From Tissierella sp. Yu-01 (GTDB taxonomy: Bacteria > Bacillota > Clostridia > Tissierellales > Tissierellaceae): a stretch of DNA of 64,000 bases. The translations under genes were made by a program, and so were the position numbers. This document shows, in pieces, positions 46,884-55,897 of this stretch. The stretch's first letter is position 1, and the number at the start of each line of letters is the position of its first letter. The notes below the pieces were generated by a model. That model saw nothing but the letters and a program-made list of their open reading frames with translations. It was not told where the DNA came from and searched no databases. The DNA lies in assembly GCF_029537395.1 (NCBI RefSeq), contig NZ_CP120677.1:496001-560000 (forward strand), read 5' to 3'.

Positions 46884-47453
46884 TTGAAAGATATATTTAT
46901 TGATGAATTAGTTAAAAAAGTAGGGGAAAAAAGAGCCTATCATTCTATTGGTGTTATGAAAACAGCTATTAAATTAGCAAGGATCTATGATTGCGATATT
47001 GAAAAGGCCAGAATAGCAGGAATATTACATGATTGTGCGAAATACAGGGATAAGTCATATTTATTGAAAAGAGCAAACGATTTTGGTATAATACTAGATA
47101 ATATTATGCTGGAAAATACTGAACTTATTCATGGACCATTAGGGGCAATGGTTGCAAAATTTGAATTTGGTATAAGGGATGATGAAATATTAGATGCTAT
47201 CTGTTATCATACCACAGGTAGAAAAAACATGACTACTCTAGATAAAATTATATACATTGCCGACTATATTGAACCAAATAGAGATTTTCCAGGAGTAGAC
47301 GAGGCTAGAGAATTAGCTTATAAAGACTTAAATAAGAGTTTGAAATTTGCTATGGAAAATACGATAATATTCTTGTTAAGGCAGGGTAAATTAGTACATC
47401 TAGATACTATTGAAGCTAGAAACTATCTAGTGCTATTAGAAAAGAGTGAATAG
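46884..47453 (+). CDS. yqeK: YqeK-type HD domain hydrolase
   Basis: This 189-residue protein has HD motifs: H near residue 20 (RAYHSIGV), HDCAKY and ELIHGPLGA. YqeK family members hydrolyse diadenosine tetraphosphate symmetrically. TTG 46884, six bases after GGAGG, is preferred to an upstream in-frame TTG inside the ribosome site. It directly follows nadD. Confidence 0.9.
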   Translation: MKDIFIDELVKKVGEKRAYHSIGVMKTAIKLARIYDCDIEKARIAGILHDCAKYRDKSYLLKRANDFGIILDNIMLENTELIHGPLGAMVAKFEFGIRDDEILDAICYHTTGRKNMTTLDKIIYIADYIEPNRDFPGVDEARELAYKDLNKSLKFAMENTIIFLLRQGKLVHLDTIEARNYLVLLEKSE

Positions 47454-47467
47454 GATTCTATTGCTCA

Positions 47468-47605
47468 ATGAAATTCAATGCATATGATTTATTAAGTATG
47501 GATACAAAAATACTACTAGGAGAAGCTAATATTTCAAAAGATAAAGTAAATGATTTAGTAAAGGAAATGTTTGGAATAGAAGAAAATATTGCTATCATTT
47601 TATAA
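47468..47605 (+). CDS. small ORF of 45 residues between yqeK and rsfS
   Basis: The frame MKFNAYDLLSMD...IAIIL is closed by TAA and fills the gap of 185 bases between yqeK and rsfS. The sequence is moderately acidic and helix-like. The ribosome site (ATAGGA, about 12 bases away) is weak, which lowers confidence. I recognise no family. Many Firmicutes carry an LCP-family gene in this interval, and this is not one. Confidence 0.45.
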   Translation: MKFNAYDLLSMDTKILLGEANISKDKVNDLVKEMFGIEENIAIIL

Positions 47606-47638
47606 TAAGATTAAAAATATGGGGAGTTGAATAATTTA

Positions 47639-47980
47639 ATGAGTGATCTTGAAAACAAATTATCTATAATCAAAGCTGCAATAGAAGATAAAAAAGGCAT
47701 AGACATGGAAGTATTAGATATTTCTAACATGACGACTATAGCTGATTATTTTGTCATAGTAAGTGGGAGTTCATCTACTCAGGTAACAGCTATTATTGAT
47801 GAAATTGAAAGTAAAATGTTTTTAGCAGGATTTGATAAGGTTAACAAAGAAGGTTATACAAGTGCTAGATGGATTTTATTGGATTATGATGATATAATAG
47901 TACATGTATTCCATAAGGACGAGAGAGAATTCTATAATCTGGAAAGATTATGGTCTCAATATGAAAGAAACAATAATTAG
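47639..47980 (+). CDS. rsfS: ribosome silencing factor RsfS
   Basis: This 113-residue protein has the DUF143/Iojap features TTIADYFVIVSGSSSTQV and DYDDIIVHVFHKDEREFYNLERLW. It binds L14 and blocks subunit joining. ATG 47639 is used; the TTG at 47627 abuts GGGGAG and is unlikely. Confidence 0.93.
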   Translation: MSDLENKLSIIKAAIEDKKGIDMEVLDISNMTTIADYFVIVSGSSSTQVTAIIDEIESKMFLAGFDKVNKEGYTSARWILLDYDDIIVHVFHKDEREFYNLERLWSQYERNNN

Positions 47981-47992
47981 GGGGTAAGAAAA

Positions 47993-48370
47993 ATGGATTT
48001 AGATTTAATCTCAACTGAAAAAGCACCTGAAGCAATAGGTCCATATTCACAAGGTGTTAAGGGCGGAAATATAATTTTCACATCTGGGCAGCTACCAATA
48101 GTTCCAGCCACAGGAGAATTACTTACTGAGATAAAGGCAGCTACAAGACAAAGCTTAGAGAATGTAAAAGCTATTCTTGAAGAAGCGGGTGCTACTTTGG
48201 AAGATGTTGTTAAAGTATCAGTATTTGTTGCTGATATGAATGATTTTGGAAAAGTGAATGAAGTTTATGCTGAATACTTTAGCAGCCATAAACCTGCAAG
48301 AAGTTGTGTAGAAGTTGCTAAACTTCCTAAAGACGGAGTTATAGAAATAGAAGCAATAGCTGTAAAATAA
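47993..48370 (+). CDS. ridA: RidA family reactive intermediate deaminase
   Basis: This 125-residue Rid protein has [20 protein letters not shown], the catalytic arginine in [11 protein letters not shown] and the terminal EIEAIAV. It hydrolyses enamine/imine intermediates from PLP enzymes. AGGGGG precedes the ATG. A shared terminator follows. Confidence 0.93.
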   Translation: MDLDLISTEKAPEAIGPYSQGVKGGNIIFTSGQLPIVPATGELLTEIKAATRQSLENVKAILEEAGATLEDVVKVSVFVADMNDFGKVNEVYAEYFSSHKPARSCVEVAKLPKDGVIEIEAIAVK

Positions 48371-48373
48371 GAA

Positions 48374-48404
48374 CAAACCTGGTTTTTAGCCAGGTTTATT
48401 TTAT
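48374..48404. terminator. bidirectional terminator between ridA and dacF
   Basis: AAACCTGG pairs with CCAGGTTT around TTTTTAG between convergent genes, with T-rich DNA beyond it. The dacF stop codon lies within it. Confidence 0.85.
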
Positions 48405-49667
48405 TCCATAAGGAACACGATGAGATCTTCTTCTTGGTCTTTTTTTCATACGTTTTTGAAGAACTACAATTCTTAAAATTACTATTAGGGCAAAAACTAT
48501 TAAATACCATTTGCTTAGTATTTTATTAGATGTTTTTGTCATAGGATCAAGTTCTACATCCATTGTTGATAGTATTTCTGCTTTACCTATAGGTCTTCCA
48601 TCTAAGTAGTATTCCGCATTACCTAAGATATCTCCTTTGTTAATAGGAGCCACTAAACTGCCTCTTAAATTAACTTTCACATCAACTCTATCCAAATCTT
48701 CATCTAATAGTGGAAAAACAAAATCACTGCCTAAAACTCCTGCCACATAAGGATGAAGTCCATTTTCAATTCTAATATTTTCAACAAACTCATTTTTGAA
48801 TCCAATAGTAGCATTGCTGTAATTATTGAAGCCATAATTCAATAGTTTATGTGAATCAGAGTAAACTCCATTTCCACTTGACTTAAGCACTACTGCAATT
48901 AATCTTTGACCTTCTCTTTCAGCATAAGATACTAGACAATATTGAGCTTGACCAGTAGTGCCTGTTTTAACTCCAGATGCACCTTCGTATTTTGCTGAAA
49001 TATAATTCCCATCTACATATATTTTGTCTGAGCTAAACAATAATTTATTGGTATTTTTTAAGTACCTTGTTTCTTCTTTTTTGTTTGTAGGCTCTATTTG
49101 ATATGTAACAGTATTAACAATGCCTCTAAAGGTTTCATTGTTCATTGCATATTGAGCAATTAGAGCTAAGTCATGAGCAGTAGTATAATGATTGTCTTCA
49201 TGAAGTCCATTTGGATTGATGAAATTTGTATTTGTAGCACCAAGGGCTTCGGCTTTTTCATTCATCAATTTAGCAAATCCTTCTACAGAGCCTGAAATGT
49301 GTTTAGCTATTCCTAAAGCAGCGTCATTGGCAGATGGAATTAATAATGCATTTAACATTTGTTCTAGAGTTAAATTTTCACCTGGTTCTAAGGCTATATG
49401 ACTGCCTTCAGTTAGATTAACTACTTCTTGGTCAATGGTTACTATATCATCAAGGCTTCCATGTTCTAAAGCCAATATAGCGGTCATAATTTTAGTCGTA
49501 CTAGCAGGATAAAGCTTCATATCCATATTTTTTTCATACAATATTTCCTTTGTATCAAAATCCATAAGAACTGCTGCTTGTCCTTCAAGAGATAAATTAT
49601 CAGCATAAGCAGTAGTACATGTAACTAGGATAATTGAAATGATCAATATAGATAAAACTTTTTTCAA
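48396..49667 (-). CDS. D-alanyl-D-alanine carboxypeptidase (DacF type)
   Basis: This protein of about 423 residues has a signal peptide (cut near residue 22), S11 peptidase motifs STTK (56-59), SAN and KTGTTG, a C-terminal beta domain and a final membrane helix (WYLIVFALIVILRIVVL). It trims peptidoglycan stem peptides. The TTG at 49667 with GGTGGTGAT upstream is preferred over an ATG eight codons earlier that lies before that site. It is the only minus-strand gene in the second half of the window. Confidence 0.93.
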   Translation of the reverse strand: MKKVLSILIISIILVTCTTAYADNLSLEGQAAVLMDFDTKEILYEKNMDMKLYPASTTKIMTAILALEHGSLDDIVTIDQEVVNLTEGSHIALEPGENLTLEQMLNALLIPSANDAALGIAKHISGSVEGFAKLMNEKAEALGATNTNFINPNGLHEDNHYTTAHDLALIAQYAMNNETFRGIVNTVTYQIEPTNKKEETRYLKNTNKLLFSSDKIYVDGNYISAKYEGASGVKTGTTGQAQYCLVSYAEREGQRLIAVVLKSSGNGVYSDSHKLLNYGFNNYSNATIGFKNEFVENIRIENGLHPYVAGVLGSDFVFPLLDEDLDRVDVKVNLRGSLVAPINKGDILGNAEYYLDGRPIGKAEILSTMDVELDPMTKTSNKILSKWYLIVFALIVILRIVVLQKRMKKRPRRRSHRVPYGIK

Positions 49668-49700
49668 ATAATCACCACCTTCATAATTCATAATAAATTG

Positions 49701-49729
49701 ATTATACCAAAAAAATAGCTACTTTTAAA
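49701..49729 (-). promoter_or_regulatory. probable promoter of dacF
   Basis: On the minus strand TTTAAA (49724-49729) and a perfect TATAAT (49701-49706) are 17 bases apart, about 35 bases before the dacF start. Confidence 0.6.
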
Positions 49730-49844
49730 CTATATAAAATAAATTGCAAAAAAAGAGGAAATTCAACAAATTGGTCGAATTTAACACTATATAAGAAATT
49801 GCTATGCAATTTTATCGATACTTAAATATATAGGGGGTAGCTTA

Positions 49845-50471
49845 ATGGGTTCCTTTACAAAAAAAGAACAAATAGTTATACTAGTATTAGTCTTAATTGT
49901 TTCGGTTTCACTAGGTTTTAAGTATGTATTAAAGGATATAATAAAACCTAAGGATCAAATAGGTCAAAATATTGAAGAGTTAGATCATATAAAGGATGAT
50001 ATAGTTGAGATAGAAGAAAGCCCGATTATTTTAGTACATATTAGTGGACAAGTTTACAACCCTGGAATATATGAATTAGTTAAAGGTGATCGTGTAAACG
50101 ATGCTGTGAATTTAGCGGGGGGCTTAACTAAAAACGCAGACCTTGATAGAATAAATTTAGCAAAGAAAGTTGCGGATGAGGAAAAGATTTACATTCCCGA
50201 GGTTGGAGAAGAAATTGCAAATGAAGTTAATTCATTAAATGCAATAACTGTAACAGAATCAACTACAAATAACAATGATGGTAAAATCAATATTAATACA
50301 TGTTTGAAAAGTGAACTGGAATCATTACCAGGCATTGGTACAGTAACGGCAGATAAAATTATTGAATATAGAAATGACAATCCATTTAAGACAATAGAAG
50401 ATATTATGAATGTATCAGGTATAGGAGATAAGAAATTTGAAGGAATCAAAAATCTAATTACCGTTAAATAA
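49845..50471 (+). CDS. ComEA-like helix-hairpin-helix DNA-binding protein
   Basis: This 208-residue protein has an N-terminal membrane helix, an SLBB domain (ISGQVYNPGIYELVKGDRV, near 66-125) and two helix-hairpin-helix motifs (INTCLKSELESLPGIGTVTADKII, then VSGIGDKKFEGIKNL). This is the ComEA layout for binding transforming DNA outside the membrane. No ComEC is in the window. GGGGG precedes the ATG. It runs into the sel genes with only 13 bases between. Confidence 0.87.
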   Translation: MGSFTKKEQIVILVLVLIVSVSLGFKYVLKDIIKPKDQIGQNIEELDHIKDDIVEIEESPIILVHISGQVYNPGIYELVKGDRVNDAVNLAGGLTKNADLDRINLAKKVADEEKIYIPEVGEEIANEVNSLNAITVTESTTNNNDGKININTCLKSELESLPGIGTVTADKIIEYRNDNPFKTIEDIMNVSGIGDKKFEGIKNLITVK

Positions 50472-50484
50472 AGGAGGGATCTTG

Positions 50485-51519
50485 GTGAGTAACAGATTAA
50501 CACAATTGACTAAGAGTTCAGGATGAGCAGCTAAAATCGGTCCCGATATATTGACACAGGTCTTGTGTCACTTACCAAAAATGTATGATGAAAATTTATT
50601 AGTTGGATTCGATACATCGGATGATGCTGCAGTTTATAGGATTAATGATGATATAGCCCTAATACAAACTTTAGATTTTTTCACCCCAGTAGTAGATGAT
50701 CCATATACATTTGGTCAAATAGCTGCTACTAATTCCCTTAGTGATGTATATGCTATGGGTGGTGAGCCAAAGCTTGCATTAAATATCGTTTGCTTTCCTG
50801 ATTGTTTAGAACCCAAAATTCTAGGTGAAATTCTTAGAGGAGGTTCTGATAAGGTAATAGAAGCTGGTGCGATATTAGTTGGAGGACATACAGTATCTGA
50901 TGATGAACCAAAGTATGGATTATCTGTTTCAGGATTCGTTCATCCTGATAAAATTCTAGATAATAGTAGTGCAAAAGAAGGTGACTTACTAGTGCTAACA
51001 AAACCAATCGGCTTAGGTGTCATAAATACAGCTATAAAGGCTGATTTAGCAGACAGTGATATTTATAAAGATGCTGTTAAAGTAATGACAACACTAAATA
51101 AATATGGTAAAGAAGCAATTGATAAGGCTGGTGGCGTTAATAGTTTGACCGATATAACAGGCTTCGGTTTATTAGGTCACTCTTTAGAGATGGCAGAAGG
51201 TAGCGGTGTCACTATTAAGATAAACTCAAAAGAAGTTCCAATACTTAATGGAGCCATAGAATATGCAAAGATGGGCTTAATTCCTGCAGGAGCATATTCT
51301 AATAGAAATCATATTGGAAACAAGGTATATATAGATGACTCTATACCAAAATATATTGAAGATATATTATATGATCCACAGACATCTGGTGGATTACTGA
51401 TATCTATAAACAAGGAAAATGTAGAACTGTTGCTTAAAGAATTGGAAAAGTCACCAACTAAATATGCAATAATCGGAGAAGTAATAGAAAAAGGAGAATA
51501 TTCTCTAATAGTTGAATAA
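50485..51519 (+). CDS. selD: selenide, water dikinase, a selenoprotein (Sec at residue 14)
   Basis: The GTG at 50485, six bases after AAGGAGGG, opens a frame whose codon 14 is TGA (50524-50526) in the active-site motif SSGUAAKIGP, the place where other SelD proteins have Cys or Sec. After the TGA the frame continues to 51519 with all SelD features ([38 protein letters not shown]), 344 residues in all. A short stem ATCGG/CCGAT just after the TGA may be the bacterial SECIS. The enzyme makes selenophosphate for SelA, encoded next. A stop-based gene finder would start too late, at about 50551. Confidence 0.93.
50524..50560 (+). promoter_or_regulatory. UGA codon and putative bacterial SECIS element of selD
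   Basis: The stem AATCGG/CCGAT-type, with the loop starting about 14 bases after the TGA, and GGTC near the apex, is where SelB would bind in a bacterial SECIS. The fold is short and was judged by eye. Confidence 0.5.
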
Positions 51520-51536
51520 AAGCAAGGGTGGTATTT

Positions 51537-52955
51537 ATGGGAAATATGAATCTATTTAAATTGTTACCTAAGGTAGATGAACTTTTGGGAAGAGATGAGA
51601 TTAACAATTTAATGTTAACTGTTCCAAGACAATTAATTTTAGAGGCCATAAGAGAAGAAATAGAAGTTCTTAGAGAAAAAATAAAAAATAATATAATTGA
51701 AGAAGAACTATTGGAAGTACTTTCTACTTTAGATGTTAAAATAATTAATAATGCCAAGAATAAAAATTCTTTCAAATTAAAAAGAGTCATAAATGCAACG
51801 GGTGTAGTTATACATACAAATCTTGGGAGATCAATTATCAATGAAAAAATAATGGATAATATTAAGGATGTAGTTATCCACTATTCAAATTTAGAATTTG
51901 ATTTATTAAATGGCAGTAGGGGTTCAAGATATAGTCACGTTGAAGAAATTATTACAAAATGTACAGGGGCTGAAGCTGCCATGGTAGTAAATAATAATGC
52001 CGCTGCAGTTTTATTGACTTTAAACACTATTGCCAACAATAAAGATGTAGTCGTATCAAGGGGGGAGCTTATTGAAATTGGTGGCTCCTTTAGGATACCA
52101 GATGTAATGGTACAAAGTGGTGCGAATTTAGTTGAAGTAGGAACTACAAATAAAACTCATTTGTTTGATTATGAAAATGCCATAAATGAAAATACTGCTG
52201 CATTACTAAAGGTTCATACTTCAAACTATAGAGTATTAGGATTTACATCTTCAGTTAGTTCTGAAGAACTTACGGAATTAAAATCAACTTATGATTTACC
52301 AATAATTGAAGACCTGGGAAGTGGTGTTCTATTGGATTTATCTAAATATGGTCTTGAATATGAGCCAACAGTACAGGATTCTATAATTAAGGGCGTTGAC
52401 ATAGTTACTTTTAGTGGGGATAAATTGTTAGGTGGTCCTCAAGCTGGTATTATTGTAGGTAAGAAAAAATATATAGACGCCATGAAAAAAAATCCACTAA
52501 CTAGGGCTTTTAGAGTTGATAAATTTACCCTTGCAGCATTGGAAGGAACACTAAAATATTATTTAGATGAGAATATAGTTATTAAAGAAATACCAACTAT
52601 TAGAATGTTAACCGAAGATGTTGAGACTATATATTCCAAAGCAATTTACTTAAAGAGTTTAATAGATGAAGTTGCTTTAGATTTTATAGATGTATCTATT
52701 GAGGATGAGTTTTCCGAAGTTGGAGGTGGCTCATTGCCATTAGAGAAGATAGCAACTAAATGTGTTGTACTATCCATAAATGGACAAAGTGTTCAAAGCT
52801 TCGAAAATAACCTAAGAAATTATTCTATTCCGATTATTGCAAGGCTTTATAAAGATAGAGTATACTTTGATTTAAGAACAATAGATGATAATGAGATATC
52901 TATTGTTGCAGATGGTATCAAATTTGCCTTAGATCAACTTAAGGGGTGTGAATAA
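51537..52955 (+). CDS. selA: L-seryl-tRNA(Sec) selenium transferase
   Basis: SelA, 472 residues, is a PLP enzyme turning Ser-tRNA(Sec) into Sec-tRNA(Sec). The PLP lysine is in FSGDKLLGGPQAG (near residue 295), with RVINATGVVIHTNLGRS near 85. ATG 51537 after AAGGGTGG is preferred to GTG 51528. The stop codon overlaps the selB start (TAATG). Confidence 0.95.
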   Translation: MGNMNLFKLLPKVDELLGRDEINNLMLTVPRQLILEAIREEIEVLREKIKNNIIEEELLEVLSTLDVKIINNAKNKNSFKLKRVINATGVVIHTNLGRSIINEKIMDNIKDVVIHYSNLEFDLLNGSRGSRYSHVEEIITKCTGAEAAMVVNNNAAAVLLTLNTIANNKDVVVSRGELIEIGGSFRIPDVMVQSGANLVEVGTTNKTHLFDYENAINENTAALLKVHTSNYRVLGFTSSVSSEELTELKSTYDLPIIEDLGSGVLLDLSKYGLEYEPTVQDSIIKGVDIVTFSGDKLLGGPQAGIIVGKKKYIDAMKKNPLTRAFRVDKFTLAALEGTLKYYLDENIVIKEIPTIRMLTEDVETIYSKAIYLKSLIDEVALDFIDVSIEDEFSEVGGGSLPLEKIATKCVVLSINGQSVQSFENNLRNYSIPIIARLYKDRVYFDLRTIDDNEISIVADGIKFALDQLKGCE

Positions 52956-54865
52956 TGAAGCATGTTATTATTGGTACTGCTGGACATATTGACCATGGAA
53001 AAACAACCTTAATAAAAGCTTTAACTGGTAGAAATACTGATAGATTAAAAGAAGAGCAGGAGAGGGGTATTTCTATAGAATTAGGCTTTACATATTTTGA
53101 TTTGCCAGGCGGTAAGAGAGCTGGGATAATAGATGTACCTGGACATGAAAAATTCATAAAAAATATGCTGGCAGGTATAATTGGTATCGATATAGTATTG
53201 CTAGTTGTTGCGGCAGATGAAGGTATTATGCCACAAACGGTTGAACATCTGGCCATTTTGGATTTATTAGGTATAAAGAAGGGCATGGTCGTAATTACCA
53301 AGACAGATTTAGTTGATGATGAGTGGCTACAATTAATTGAGGAGGATATTCGTAAGGAAGTTAAAGGGACATTTTTGGAGGATGGTGCTATAATAAGAGT
53401 GTCATCTACTAAAAAAACTGGTATAAATGAAGTTGTTAAATTAGTTGAAGAATACTCAGAAGAAATAGAAGAACGCAATATAAACGATATGCCAAGACTC
53501 CCTATAGATAGAGTATTTACAGTATCTGGCTTTGGAACTGTAGTAACTGGTACGCTTTTATCTGGACAGTTTAAAGTTGGAGATGAAATTCAGATTTATC
53601 CGGGAGAGAAAAAGGCTAGAATAAGAACATTACAGGTACATGATGAAGATGCAAATGTAGCTTATGGAGGACAACGAGTAGCCGTAAACCTTGCAGGTAT
53701 AAAAAAAGAAGATGTAAATAGAGGTTCAGTGATAGCTTCTGTGGACTCTATGAAGGATTCAATGATGATTGATGTTAAGGTAAAGCTCCTTAAGTCTATA
53801 GATAGAGTAATAGAAAATAGGACAAGGCTCCATCTTTACATTGGTACTCAAGAAATTCTATGTAGAATAGTGTTATTGGACAGAGATGAACTAAATCCCG
53901 GAGAAGAAACATATGCACAACTAAGGCTTGAAGAGAAGATTGTATCTAAAAGAGGAGATAAATTTATACTAAGATTTTATTCGCCTATGTATACAATTGG
54001 AGGCGGTATAATACTTGAGCCAAATGCAATGAAAAAGAAAAGATATGATGATAGGGCGATTGAAGACCTAAGAATAAAGGAATCTGGTGATTCTAAGGAG
54101 ATATTAGAGAAATTAATTCAAATAAAAAGTAATGAATTCTTGTCGGTAACAGATATTTCCAAGGAAACATCCATGCTTGAAGATGTAATAATTTGCGATA
54201 TTAATAAGCTAGTCGACGAGGGAAAGGTTATTTTATTGTCTACATCTAAAGAGCTTTATCCAATTCATATTAGGTATTTTGACTCTATTAAGCAATCAAT
54301 TATTAATGAGGTTACCGCATATCATAAGAAATTCAATCTTAGGGTGGGTATACCAAAAGAAGAACTGAGAAGCAAGATATTTGATAAATCGAAACCAAAA
54401 GTTGCAGATCAAATTTTACATATGCTTTTAGAACAGAGGGTAATAGAGCAAAATAATGATTTGATTAAATTAAGTGATTTTGAAATTGTTTATTCTAAGG
54501 AGCAGCATAAAATAAAGAATTACATATTGGAAAAGCTTAATTCAGTTGAGTATTTACCACCTCGAAAAGATGATTTAGCTTTTGAATTAAGAATAGACAG
54601 AGACGAAGTCGAAGAAGTATTAAATGCTTTAATGAATGATGATACGATAATTAAAATTAATGAAGAGATAATTTTACTAACCAATAGTTATGATAAGGCT
54701 TTAAAGTTATTAAAGGAACATATCCGAACTAATGGAAATGTAACAATTGGTGATTTTAGAGATGTTTTAGGAACAAACAGAAAAGTTGCATTAGGCCTCT
54801 TGGAATATTTTGATCAACTAAGGATCACTAAAAGAGATGGTGAAAAGAGGACATTGACTAAATAG
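52955..54865 (+). CDS. selB: selenocysteine-specific elongation factor SelB
   Basis: SelB, 636 residues, has the GTPase motifs GHIDHGKTTL, DVPGHEKF and TKTD, followed by domains II-III and C-terminal winged-helix domains that bind the SECIS RNA (near 380-636). It delivers Sec-tRNA to UGA codons. It overlaps selA by one base. The cognate tRNA-Sec gene often follows selB; here only degenerate tRNA-Sec-like sequence is found at 55618 onward. Confidence 0.95.
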   Translation: MKHVIIGTAGHIDHGKTTLIKALTGRNTDRLKEEQERGISIELGFTYFDLPGGKRAGIIDVPGHEKFIKNMLAGIIGIDIVLLVVAADEGIMPQTVEHLAILDLLGIKKGMVVITKTDLVDDEWLQLIEEDIRKEVKGTFLEDGAIIRVSSTKKTGINEVVKLVEEYSEEIEERNINDMPRLPIDRVFTVSGFGTVVTGTLLSGQFKVGDEIQIYPGEKKARIRTLQVHDEDANVAYGGQRVAVNLAGIKKEDVNRGSVIASVDSMKDSMMIDVKVKLLKSIDRVIENRTRLHLYIGTQEILCRIVLLDRDELNPGEETYAQLRLEEKIVSKRGDKFILRFYSPMYTIGGGIILEPNAMKKKRYDDRAIEDLRIKESGDSKEILEKLIQIKSNEFLSVTDISKETSMLEDVIICDINKLVDEGKVILLSTSKELYPIHIRYFDSIKQSIINEVTAYHKKFNLRVGIPKEELRSKIFDKSKPKVADQILHMLLEQRVIEQNNDLIKLSDFEIVYSKEQHKIKNYILEKLNSVEYLPPRKDDLAFELRIDRDEVEEVLNALMNDDTIIKINEEIILLTNSYDKALKLLKEHIRTNGNVTIGDFRDVLGTNRKVALGLLEYFDQLRITKRDGEKRTLTK

Positions 54866-54881
54866 CTTTAGAGGTGATTTG

Positions 54882-55571
54882 ATGAGCGGAAATATATTAA
54901 TAGTAGATACGGATAAATCCTTTATTAAAGGTCTTAAGTATAGCTTGGAGCAAGATGATTATCTAGTGGACATAAGTAGCTCTGGTAAGGGTGCTATTGA
55001 AAAGATAGACAAGAAAACTTATGAATTAGTATTACTAGAATTAGATGTACCTGATATGAATGGATTGACTATATGTCAAAATATAAGAAGCTTGTCATCA
55101 GTACCCATTATTTTCCTAACAGAAATAGACGAAGACATTAAAAAGATTTTAGCATTAGAATATGGTGCTGATGATTATATGGTTAAGCCTTTTAATATTC
55201 TTGAGTTAAAAGCAAGAATAAAAGCGATTTTAAGAAGAGTAAATAATAAGAATAATGACTTAGATAAAAGTATTATAGATACCGAGGATTTTACTATTAA
55301 TACTCTAGGAAGAAAAGTAATCTCTGGGGATAAGAATATAAATCTTACAGGAAAGGAATTTGATCTTCTCTTTGTTCTAGCATCAAATCCAGGTAAGGTA
55401 TTTACAAGGGAAGATCTTTTAGAAAAGGTATGGGGTTATGCTTATTATGGTGATTTAAGAACAGTAGATGTTCATATAAGAAGGATTAGGGAAAAGATTG
55501 AAAAAGACCCAAGGGAAGCAGAGTACATTCTTACAAAATGGGGAGTTGGGTATTATTTTAAAGCTAAATAG
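54882..55571 (+). CDS. OmpR-family response regulator with atypical receiver
   Basis: This 229-residue protein has an N-terminal receiver domain (about 1-120) and a C-terminal Trans_reg_C winged helix (LTGKEFDLLFVLASNPGKVFTREDLL). In the receiver, the phosphoacceptor aspartate position reads LLELDVP, so Glu53 stands where Asp is expected, and the acidic pair is DT rather than DD. The conserved lysine (MVKPF) is kept. No histidine kinase is next to it. It follows selB by 16 bases with GAGGTGAT upstream, so it may be cotranscribed with the sel genes. DNA targets unknown. Confidence 0.87.
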   Translation: MSGNILIVDTDKSFIKGLKYSLEQDDYLVDISSSGKGAIEKIDKKTYELVLLELDVPDMNGLTICQNIRSLSSVPIIFLTEIDEDIKKILALEYGADDYMVKPFNILELKARIKAILRRVNNKNNDLDKSIIDTEDFTINTLGRKVISGDKNINLTGKEFDLLFVLASNPGKVFTREDLLEKVWGYAYYGDLRTVDVHIRRIREKIEKDPREAEYILTKWGVGYYFKAK

Positions 55572-55617
55572 ATTGATTTTATCACAAATTTAATATATAA
55601 TGGGTATTGTTGTATAC

Positions 55618-55841
55618 GGGGGTAGATGAGTTCTGGTGGGCTCTCTAGTCTTCAAATCTTGTGAAGTGAATTTTGAATAGTTTTATTTAGTTAGATATAG
55701 TTTTAGATGATGTTATTTAAGAGCCATTTGAGATGATTTAAGTTTCAAGTGGCTTTAGTTGTTTTTGATTAGTTGATTGTATTTTGACGCCGAAAGGGAG
55801 GCAAGGACGATGGTGACGACGTCTAGTAGATATGATATAAT
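55618..55841 (+). repeat. tRNA-Sec-like/hairpin/promoter unit, copy 1
   Basis: This gene-free stretch of 326 bases after the regulator gene holds three parts. First, at 55618-55680, a sequence like the 5' half of tRNA-Sec: acceptor-like GGGGGTAG, a perfect six-pair D stem GAGTTC/GGGCTC with a TGGT loop, and an anticodon loop CTTCAAA (UCA); the T arm and 3' acceptor are missing. Second, a hairpin near 55721-55757. Third, a promoter-like TATAAT at 55836-55841 with GTGACG 17 bases upstream. A diverged copy lies at 57138-57353. Confidence 0.7.
55721..55772 (+). terminator. hairpin terminator in repeat copy 1
   Basis: GAGCCATTTGAGA pairs with TTTCAAGTGGCTT (several G-T pairs) and is followed by GTTGTTTTT. 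It could end transcription from selDAB and the regulator. In copy 2 the matching position has changed so that the pair remains. Confidence 0.6.
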
Positions 55842-55897
55842 TTAATGTATAAAGAATAATGTAAAGTTATCTATATAAAATTGCATCTAGAAAGGAG

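Noticed and set aside
50485-50550. selD as a pseudogene because of the in-frame TGA
   Set aside because: The TGA is at the exact Cys/Sec site, selA and selB follow, and the ribosome site and upstream codons fit the family.
55618-55690. Intact tRNA-Sec gene (selC)
   Set aside because: The D arm and UCA loop fit, but two anticodon-stem pairs are broken and no T arm (GGTTCGA) or 3' acceptor with CCA follows.
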